Positions 1 to 5,055 of a stretch of DNA of 8,605 nt are shown here, in pieces. The translations under genes and the position numbers were made by a program. Position 1 is the first letter of the stretch; each line of letters opens with the position of its first letter. The stretch is from Chitinophagaceae bacterium (GTDB lineage: Bacteria > Bacteroidota > Bacteroidia > Chitinophagales > Chitinophagaceae). Location of the stretch: assembly GCA_025351145.1 (NCBI GenBank), contig JANXWM010000762.1:1-8605 (forward strand). The letters run 5' to 3'. A model generated the notes under the pieces. That model ran no database searches. It saw only the letters and a list, made by a program, of their open reading frames with translations, and was not told the DNA's origin.

Positions 1-312
1 GAAACTTACCATAAGGATTTAAATTTTATTGAAGAATAAATATGTAGTGAGCGAAGCCAAACTATGAGCCGGGCAGAAGAATATAAATGAAGCTTTACTT
101 GCGTCGCACTCTTGTGCTTTTGATATTTTATTCGGCTTTTATCTAAGCGAAGATTGCAATGGGAAGCTGCTTGTAGCGGAAAAATAAATGTAGAATTTTT
201 TTGTCTTTGGATTCAATTAGTTGTATTATTGAATTGCGCAACTTTGCAAATTATGTTCAATTTTAATGCATCTAACAAACAACACTGCCAACGTTGAAAC
301 AATTTAAAACAA
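1..312. other. Non-coding leader region with one repeat copy
   Basis: I see no credible gene here. The stretch is AT-rich and holds repeat copy R1 (69-117). It also contains short GC-richer segments such as AGTGAGCGAAGCC near 46-58 and AAGCTGCTT near 163-171, which may be further repeat-derived sequence. A weak match to the Bacteroidota -7 box (CAACTTTG, 239-246; consensus TAnnTTTG) lies about 65 bases before the lipoprotein start, without a convincing -33 TTTG at the right spacing. Confidence 0.5.
69..117 (+). repeat. Dispersed repeat copy R1
   Basis: The core at 98-117 matches CTTGCGTCGCACTCTTGTAC with one change (G for A at 116). It is preceded by GCCGGGC (69-75), a TATAAAT stretch (82-88) and CTTTA directly before the core. 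It belongs to the subgroup of copies with TTTA rather than TTCC-type sequence at the core boundary, and most resembles R3 through its GCCGGGC and TATAAATG segments. Confidence 0.85.
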
Positions 313-951
313 ATGACAATGAAGAATAATATATTTTTAATTGGGACACTTGGATTATATTTATTTACGTCTTGTGGGCCAAGTGCAGAACAAAAAGCAG
401 CAGCAGACAAAGCGAAAATGGATTCTGTAATTGCTGCAACTAAAAAAGCTACAGAAGATTCAATTAGCATCAATAAAGGGATGACAGAACTTATAGAAAG
501 AAAAACTCTGACTGAAGATGCGATTCCTTATATTCAGTCAAAGATTGACGAAATCAAAACGGCGCAGACAAAAGCAACCATTGATATGGAAAGCATTAAG
601 AGTTTTCAACTTGGCAGAACAGCAGACGAAAAAGAATCGCAAATTACAAGTCAAGTGGATATTCAAAACAGGTTAGATGAACAACTAAAAACGCTTGAGT
701 CAGCAGTAAAAATATTTAAACATGCACTAAACGAGATGGACGGTTTAGAGAGTAAAAAATTTACCTTATATTCTGACTTTGACACGTACAAAAAGGATTT
801 AGACAGTCGAATTCATAAAACCGAAAAAGACATCATTGATGAAAGCGGGTCAAAGGAGCTTGAAGAAACGTTTACTTTTAATAAAGTAATAAAAGAAGAA
901 AAATTTATTGATGATGTAAAGCAATTCAAAAAATATCACTCTACAAATTAA
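313..951 (+). CDS. Predicted lipoprotein, helical/coiled-coil, unknown function
   Basis: This 212-residue protein starts with a lipoprotein signal: a hydrophobic stretch at residues 7-18 followed by the lipobox L-F-T-S-C with the lipidated Cys at position 21. It should be exported by Sec, processed by signal peptidase II and anchored to a membrane. The mature part is rich in K, E, D, Q and A with regular hydrophobic spacing, which suggests long helices or coiled coil, especially residues 24-60 and 90-150. No catalytic motif is visible and I do not recognise the family. A second ATG six bases downstream (319) begins MKNN and is an equally good start. The next locus begins 63 bases after the stop. 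A structural or envelope role is only a guess. Confidence 0.8.
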   Translation: MTMKNNIFLIGTLGLYLFTSCGPSAEQKAAADKAKMDSVIAATKKATEDSISINKGMTELIERKTLTEDAIPYIQSKIDEIKTAQTKATIDMESIKSFQLGRTADEKESQITSQVDIQNRLDEQLKTLESAVKIFKHALNEMDGLESKKFTLYSDFDTYKKDLDSRIHKTEKDIIDESGSKELEETFTFNKVIKEEKFIDDVKQFKKYHSTN

Positions 952-1014
952 GCTAAGCTTTGGGGCTTTACTTTTAAATTTATATTACCCAACTTCACTA
1001 TAAATATTACCTGT

Positions 1015-1250
1015 ATGGAACAGTCTGTAAAATCTAAAACCTTCAAAATGGTAGATAATATAAACGATGAAAATTTTTTAAGAATGGTGATGGAGGATGT
1101 GGCATTTTATGCAGGTAAACAGGATGTAACTGATGAATTAAACGAAGACCAGTTAAAAGAATTTGATGCGGCTGTAAAAGTGGGCGAAATAAAGACACTA
1201 TTAACTGGAGCGATTTGGAAAAGGAAATTGGCGAATGGAAAAAAGGATAG
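1015..1250 (+). pseudogene. Frameshifted antitoxin-like gene
   Basis: The frame opening at 1015 reads as a small acidic protein (ENFLRMVMEDVAFYAGKQ, then DELNEDQLKEFDAAVKVGE) up to residue 58. It then turns into a Lys-rich tail that runs to a stop at 1303-1305. In another frame, from 1191, the sequence reads KDTINWSDLEKEIGEWKKG and stops at 1248-1250. Adding one A to the GAAAT run at 1187-1190 joins the two parts into a 78-residue acidic protein. I therefore read this as a one-base deletion. Small acidic proteins with a DEL-type helix and a W-rich end, overlapping the next gene by a few bases, are typical of type II antitoxins; that label is inferred from style and arrangement. ATG at 1048 is an alternative start. 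A sequencing error could give the same picture. Confidence 0.55.
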
Positions 1251-1327
1251 TCATCAAAAAGATACTTCAAACCCTTACAGATATAAGCACAAAAAAGATT
1301 TATAGTACAAGAGTGCTACGCAAGTAA
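1235..1327 (+). pseudogene. Truncated toxin-like relic ending in repeat R2
   Basis: An ATG at 1235 starts a 30-codon frame beginning MEKRIVIKK and ending at TAA 1325-1327. Its start overlaps the restored end of the antitoxin-like gene (1248-1250) by 16 bases, the usual arrangement of a toxin downstream of its antitoxin. The basic N-terminus would suit a RelE/ParE-type toxin, which normally has about 90-100 residues, so about two thirds would be missing. The last residues (YSTRVLRK) are encoded by the inverted repeat copy R2 (1305-1324), so that repeat provides the end of the frame. I cannot assign the family from 30 residues, and the relic is almost certainly non-functional. Confidence 0.4.
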
Positions 1328-1360
1328 AGATTTTATAAAATACTATTGACGGGTCAATAA
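1305..1360 (-). repeat. Dispersed repeat copy R2, inverted
   Basis: The core on the minus strand (1305-1324) has one mismatch: the central TGCGTCGCA reads TGCGTAGCA. In repeat orientation it is preceded by CTTTA, a TATAAAAT stretch and, 26 bases away, TTATTGACCC (plus strand GGGTCAATAA, 1351-1360). The same GGGTCAATAA string sits at the matching place in R4. The far end also contains a perfect inverted repeat, TATTGAC-GG-GTCAATA (1344-1359). Confidence 0.85.
1344..1359. repeat. Perfect short inverted repeat TATTGAC-GG-GTCAATA
   Basis: Seven-base arms separated by GG, about 48 bases before the glycosyltransferase start. It could be an operator-like site or just part of repeat unit R2. Only the half GGGTCAATA recurs, in R4 at 2861-2869. 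Confidence 0.5.
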
Positions 1361-1406
1361 TACCAAAAGAACTTTTTACTTTTAGTATTTAACCCAACTT
1401 AGCTGC

Positions 1407-2396
1407 ATGAAATTTTTGATCATCCGCTTTTCTTCTATCGGAGATATTGTACTTACCACGCCGGTAATACGCTGCTTAAAGCAGCAGTTACCTGATGTGG
1501 AAGTCCATTACCTTACTAAAAAAAGTTATAAAGGAATTTTAGAAACCAATCCATACATTGATAAGCTGCATATACTCGCCGATGACTGGAATGCGATGAT
1601 TACTGAATTGAAAAAAGAACAGTTTGATTTTGTAATAGACCTGCACCACAACATGCGTACATGGCGCATAAAAAATGCTTTGAGAAAAGCACAAAGTTTT
1701 TCTTTTAATAAACTTAATTATGAAAAATGGCTGCTTACTGCACTTAAAATAAACAAGCTGCCCCAGCTACATATTGTTGACCGCTACCTTGCAACGCTTC
1801 AACCTTTTGGTGTAAGGAACGATGGCAAAGGTTTGGATTATTTTATTCCACAAAAAGATATTGTACCATTAACTGATTTACCGGCAAGCCATATGCATGG
1901 CTTTATTGGTATAGTGATTGGCGCAGCATTGAATACAAAAAAATTACCCATTCATAAGCTTAAAGAATTCTGTGCAAAAATTGAACATCCCATTATTTTA
2001 TTAGGCGGCCCGGAAGATAAAACTGACGGGGATATAATTGCTTCAGTTAATGACATAAAAATCTACAATGCCTGTGGCAAATTTAATCTTAACCAGAGCG
2101 CAGATCTTGTACGAAAATCGAAACTGATCATCAGCCACGATACGGGCCTGATGCATATTGCAGCAGCTTTTAACAAGCGCATTATTTCAGTTTGGGGTAA
2201 TACAGTACCCGCTTTTGGCATGGGGCCATATTACGGTAATTCAGAAATTAAAAATATCATTCACGAAGTAGATAATTTACGATGCAGGCCCTGCAGTAAA
2301 ATCGGTTATGAGCAATGCCCCAAAGGCCATTTTAAATGCATGGAGCTGCAGGATTTGGAAAGAATTGGCAAAGAAACAATGGCAATGCTTAGATAA
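1407..2396 (+). CDS. Glycosyltransferase family 9, heptosyltransferase-like
   Basis: This 329-residue protein has the two-domain GT-B layout of the LPS heptosyltransferase family (GT9), close to the usual 330-350 residues. Visible landmarks are the N-terminal RFSSIGDIVLTTPVIRCLK (residues 7-25) with the Gly-Asp of the acceptor-side loop, DFVIDLHHNMRTW, LLGGPED, and the donor-site SHDTGLMH (243-250) followed by VWGNTVPAFGMGPY. A Cys cluster near the C-terminus (C293, C296, C304, C311) is common in Bacteroidota members. The enzyme would transfer a sugar, classically ADP-heptose, to a lipid-linked core at the inner face of the cytoplasmic membrane; the exact donor cannot be read from sequence. 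No other LPS genes are adjacent, so it stands alone. No signal peptide is present, as expected. The start is fixed by the family's usual MKxLIIRxSSIGD opening. Confidence 0.9.
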   Translation: MKFLIIRFSSIGDIVLTTPVIRCLKQQLPDVEVHYLTKKSYKGILETNPYIDKLHILADDWNAMITELKKEQFDFVIDLHHNMRTWRIKNALRKAQSFSFNKLNYEKWLLTALKINKLPQLHIVDRYLATLQPFGVRNDGKGLDYFIPQKDIVPLTDLPASHMHGFIGIVIGAALNTKKLPIHKLKEFCAKIEHPIILLGGPEDKTDGDIIASVNDIKIYNACGKFNLNQSADLVRKSKLIISHDTGLMHIAAAFNKRIISVWGNTVPAFGMGPYYGNSEIKNIIHEVDNLRCRPCSKIGYEQCPKGHFKCMELQDLERIGKETMAMLR

Positions 2397-2470
2397 CTTT
2401 TTTATCGGTGAAGGATGTTAATCAATTAACCTGTCTTTCAATGTCCAATTATAATCCGAACGTACAAGTG

Positions 2471-2519
2471 AGTGACACAACAGGCGATGAGTATTGTTTC
2501 AAAAGCTGGTAACAAAATA
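2471..2519 (+). repeat. Weak second repeat module, copy D1
   Basis: The segment AGTGACACAACAGGCGATGA and the following AAAAGCTGGTAACAAAAT resemble 4940-4988 at roughly 70% by eye, with shared anchors CGATGA and AAAAGC-N-GG. Just upstream, GTACAAG (2462-2468) echoes the reverse complement of the main repeat core. This could be a degraded relative of that family; the match is tentative. Confidence 0.3.
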
Positions 2520-2638
2520 ATGAACAAACTAAAGTTTGAGTGAAGTTTTTTCATGGTTAAACTATTAATAATAAATAAGCCCGTGATAGTTGTACTAAAA
2601 CAATATTTATTCCAAATAAAAAATACAATTTTCATTAG

Positions 2639-2687
2639 CCGGGCTTTTACTATAAATGCGGCTTTCCTTGCGTCGCACTCTTGTACG
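2639..2687 (+). repeat. Dispersed repeat copy R3
   Basis: Perfect 20-base core at 2667-2686, preceded by CTTTC. Upstream are TATAAATG (2651-2658) and GCCGGGCTTTT (2639-2648 region), with the GGCTTTT part starting 25 bases before the core, as in R4 and R5. It forms a 24-base perfect inverted match with R4 (2664-2687 against 2815-2838). Confidence 0.9.
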
Positions 2688-2713
2688 TTTAAAACTTTAC
2701 TGAACTTTTGAAA

Positions 2714-2739
2714 CAGCCAAAATACATGGCTGCTTTTTT
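2714..2739 (+). terminator. Hairpin plus T6 between R3 and R4
   Basis: CAGCCA (2714-2719) pairs with TGGCTG (2727-2732) around a 7-base loop and is followed by C and six Ts. This has the form of a plus-strand intrinsic terminator. The nearest plus-strand gene ends over 300 bases upstream, so it may end read-through from the glycosyltransferase gene or an RNA starting in the repeat region. Confidence 0.45.
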
Positions 2740-2814
2740 ATGTTTCGTTCATTGAATCTAATACAAATACGGGCGTATACAACATCGCTGGTTTGTGCTG
2801 AATAGTATTTCAGG

Positions 2815-2869
2815 CGTACAAGAGTGCGACGCAAGGAACGGTCCATAGAGTACCAAAGCCGGGTCAATA
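2815..2869 (-). repeat. Dispersed repeat copy R4, inverted
   Basis: Perfect core on the minus strand (2816-2835), preceded in repeat orientation by CGTTC as in R6. The GC-rich box reads TATTGACCCGGCTTT (plus strand 2855-2869), with GGCTTT starting 25 bases before the core. It faces R3. Confidence 0.9.
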
Positions 2870-2935
2870 ATTCTTGATAAATATTCAACTATTCTTTCCT
2901 CAGCTGTGGGTATTATTTTACTCACAAAGAGATAC

Positions 2936-2969
2936 AAAAAATATCCCGGTGCTTTTTTACAACACCAGG
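2936..2969 (-). terminator. Probable terminator of the first propeller gene
   Basis: On the minus strand CCTGGTG (2969-2963) pairs with CACCGGG (2951-2945) with one G-T wobble around an 11-base loop, then ATATTTTT follows. It lies about 30 bases past the stop of the gene ending at 2999. Confidence 0.5.
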
Positions 2970-2998
2970 ACATGATCCATTATTTATATAGCTCCCGC

Positions 2999-4462
2999 TT
3001 ATTTTGATATATATATTTTCTGCTGCATGTTGCGTACACCTGATAGTTGAACTATATACATGCCTGCATTAACTTTTGGAAGGTTTAAGATTATTCTTCC
3101 TGTTTCATTATTTAGGGTTTTGCGCAATACTTCGTGGCCAGCCATATCTATTACCCTTACTGAGTTATAGGCTTCTTTTAATTCTATTGTAATGGTACTG
3201 TTATCTACCACTGTTGGGTATACATAGGATTTTAAACCGTTTCCGTTTGCAACGGCTGCATCTGCTGCAGCTTCCCTGGTTTTTACTGCCACTGTTGTTG
3301 CACCCACTTTATAAATGGTTCCTGTTGTAAGTACAATAGCATACAGTTCACCGCTCTCATCTTCACCATAACTCACAATACCTTCGGGTGCCCCGGGTTG
3401 CCGGTACACATTAAACCCGGCAAGACTGTCTGCCTTTATTTTCCAGATGTTTTCGGTGATATAATCGGAGCATATATAGTACCCTTTTAATGCTGGATAG
3501 CTTTTGCCCCTGTACACATAACCCCCAATAATAGCAAAGCCGCCGGTAATGCTGTCGTGCTCAATATTGAAAATGGGGAATTTATAATTATTGCTGTCTT
3601 TGCAACTGTCTAAATCATATACCTGGTCACCTTCCCAACATTTCCAGCCAAGGTTTGCGCCTGCCGGATCTGTAGGTTTTATAAAATCAACTTCATCCCT
3701 GTTTGAGTTACCGTCATCGGCCAGCCACATATCTTTGGTAAGTTTATCAAAACTCCACCTCCACATATTTCTAATACCTATTGCCCATATTTCGGGAAGC
3801 ACATCTGGGTTATTTACATACGGGTTATCGGCCGGAATAGTGTAGTAAGGAGGTGCCGTTGCATTCACATTTATGCGCAGTATTTTACCAAAATATTTCT
3901 GCATGTTTTGCGCATTCGCTGTTACCTTACCAATATAACTGCCATCACTTATGGAGATATAGAGGTTCTTATCTTTTCCAAAATTCATTGTACCAATACT
4001 CACTTTGGTATCGCCGGTATCAATAGCTGCAAGCGTTAATAATTTAACGCTTGAATTTGCCATAGCAGAATCAGGATTGGTTTTGCTAACCTTATAGCGG
4101 GCAATAACAGTAGCATCGTTTTTATCTAAATAATACACAAAGAAAGTTTGCATCCTTTTGAAGTTGGGAGGAAAGGCCACACTTATTATGCCCTTATATT
4201 TTCCAATAGTAACCAGGTTGCTGATATCGAGAAAGGGTGTGCTTAGTACAGCTCCGTTTTTATAAACTTTTATAAGGCCATCCTGCTCAACAATAAAAAG
4301 CCTACCTGAACCGTCTCCGGCATTTTTAATATCGATGGGCTTGGCTAAACTATCAAGAAATGGAGTGTAGGTTATTTGAGGTTGCGCTGAAACTGTATGA
4401 AAAAATAACACGGCAAAACATACATATGTTACTGTAATACATTTTTGACAAAGAATTCTCAT
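2999..4462 (-). CDS. Secreted PQQ sugar dehydrogenase-like protein with T9SS tail (paralog A)
   Basis: A beta-propeller of the glucose/sorbosone dehydrogenase (GSDH) type. Landmarks, numbered from the upstream ATG at 4507 (502 residues), are GRLFIVEQDGLIKVYKNG (68-85), MNFGKDKNLYIS (174-185), EIWAIGIRNMWRWSFD (239-254) and GGYVYRG (328-334). Residues 427-502 form a type A T9SS sorting domain (LPKVNAGMYIVQLSG, then a basic end), so the protein should cross the outer membrane through type IX secretion. I prefer the internal ATG at 4462 because it gives a compact signal peptide ending VSA before QPQ, matching the cut site of its paralog. Family members oxidise sugars with PQQ. Here the position aligned to the catalytic His is Ser170, while Arg246-Asn247 are kept, so activity is doubtful. 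The gene is transcribed alone, downstream of its paralog. Confidence 0.85.
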   Translation of the reverse strand: MRILCQKCITVTYVCFAVLFFHTVSAQPQITYTPFLDSLAKPIDIKNAGDGSGRLFIVEQDGLIKVYKNGAVLSTPFLDISNLVTIGKYKGIISVAFPPNFKRMQTFFVYYLDKNDATVIARYKVSKTNPDSAMANSSVKLLTLAAIDTGDTKVSIGTMNFGKDKNLYISISDGSYIGKVTANAQNMQKYFGKILRINVNATAPPYYTIPADNPYVNNPDVLPEIWAIGIRNMWRWSFDKLTKDMWLADDGNSNRDEVDFIKPTDPAGANLGWKCWEGDQVYDLDSCKDSNNYKFPIFNIEHDSITGGFAIIGGYVYRGKSYPALKGYYICSDYITENIWKIKADSLAGFNVYRQPGAPEGIVSYGEDESGELYAIVLTTGTIYKVGATTVAVKTREAAADAAVANGNGLKSYVYPTVVDNSTITIELKEAYNSVRVIDMAGHEVLRKTLNNETGRIILNLPKVNAGMYIVQLSGVRNMQQKIYISK

Positions 4463-4772
4463 GGGTGAAACTGTACTTTTAGGTTTGATTATTGGTTGAA
4501 GGGCCATTTTGTGGACCTCTTAAAAAAAAAATGGTAGTTTGAAATTAGTTTGTTTTGGATAACATAAAAAAGTTACACTTTTGGGCAACCGGATTATTTA
4601 TGAAGGCTAAAATATTATATTTTTTTTGCAGGTCAAATTAAAAAGATATTAAGCTTATCGTATAGCTGAACATTGATTTAACGGTATTTATGATCCAGCC
4701 ATGCACAATATTTATTCTAAACTTTTGACCCCCCGTATTCAAATTATATCTTAATAAGAAAAACAGTTATTT

Positions 4773-4829
4773 ACCCGGCTTTTGAATATATCTCAACTTT
4801 ACTTGCGTCGCACCCTTGTACTGCAGAAT
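4773..4829 (+). repeat. Dispersed repeat copy R5
   Basis: The core at 4802-4821 has one mismatch (CACCCTT for CACTCTT). ACCCGGCTTTTG (4773-4784) puts GGCTTTT exactly 25 bases before the core, followed by ATATAT-like sequence and CTTTA. The tail GTACTGCAGAAT (4818-4829) is nearly the same as in R6 (GTACTACAGAAT). It lies between the two propeller genes. Confidence 0.9.
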
Positions 4830-4916
4830 GGCCGTGAACTTCGGTTTCCCATGCCGCATGCCGCTGATAACTTAAAGCCCTTTGTTGAAAAATATGCAGA
4901 ACATACAAGTGGATAA
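4821..4916 (+). pseudogene. Possible C-terminal gene relic
   Basis: After R5 the composition rises in G+C and one frame reads protein-like sequence (NGRELRFPMPHAADNLKPF, then VEKYAEHTSG) to a TAA at 4914-4916. A neighbouring frame continues plausibly to 4983. There is no start codon before the ATG at 4851, and repeat R5 runs into it in frame. It could be the eroded end of a lost gene or chance; I do not recognise a family. Confidence 0.25.
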
Positions 4917-4939
4917 TATTGTGGATAAAAGCAGCAAGA

Positions 4940-4988
4940 GTGAAAGCAAGAGACGATGATTACTCTTATAAAAGCAGGCACTAAAAAA
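4940..4988 (+). repeat. Weak second repeat module, copy D2
   Basis: Resembles 2471-2519: shared AGTGA start, CGATGA, and AAAAGC-N-GG followed by an A-rich end. Similarity is about 70% by eye with one small gap, so homology is uncertain. Confidence 0.3.
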
Positions 4989-4999
4989 GAAACTAAAAA

Positions 5000-5034
5000 T
5001 TAAAAAAACTGCCCATAGTTGAGCAGTTTTTTAA
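5000..5034 (-). terminator. Terminator of paralog B (bidirectional shape)
   Basis: AAAAAACTGC (5003-5012) pairs perfectly with GCAGTTTTTT (5023-5032) around a 10-base loop. On the minus strand the stem is followed by a run of Ts. It starts about 22 bases past the stop of the gene ending at 5056 and separates the two propeller genes into different transcripts. Confidence 0.8.
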
Positions 5035-5055
5035 TTTATGCGTGCTAAAAGTTCT

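Larger units (their letters stand above)
2397..2998. other. Gene-free region between convergent genes
   Basis: No credible gene is visible in this 602-base stretch; short open frames here are AT-rich and overlap repeat sequence. It holds repeat copies R3 and R4 facing each other, a hairpin followed by T6 at 2714-2739, a weaker similarity block at 2471-2519, and the terminator of the first propeller gene. It separates the plus-strand glycosyltransferase from the minus-strand propeller gene. Confidence 0.6.
4463..5055. other. Spacer between the two propeller genes
   Basis: An AT-rich spacer carrying the 5' region of paralog A (4463-4800), repeat R5, a possible gene relic, a weak repeat module (4940-4988) and the terminator of paralog B. 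No clear TAnnTTTG promoter box stands out before paralog A. Confidence 0.5.

Noticed and set aside
2525..2551. Terminator for the glycosyltransferase at CAAAC-TAAA-GTTTG
   Set aside because: Only a five-base AT-rich stem and the T run starts several bases later; too weak to call.
2438..2635. 65-residue open frame on the minus strand
   Set aside because: It overlaps repeat-like AT-rich sequence, has no recognisable domain and lies in a spacer between convergent genes; its hydrophobicity follows from the base composition.
1305..2869. Reading the repeat as a standard Bacteroidota promoter
   Set aside because: The TATA-like and TTGACC stretches do not fit the TTTG / TAnnTTTG pair at the right spacing, and copies point toward and away from genes without pattern.
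2697..2973. Two overlapping minus-strand frames of 63 and 71 residues
   Set aside because: Both run through repeat R4 and the terminator of the first propeller gene and overlap one another; they look like chance frames.
4799..4981. 60-residue minus-strand frame
   Set aside because: It lies opposite the possible relic and includes repeat R5; no start context or family signal was seen.
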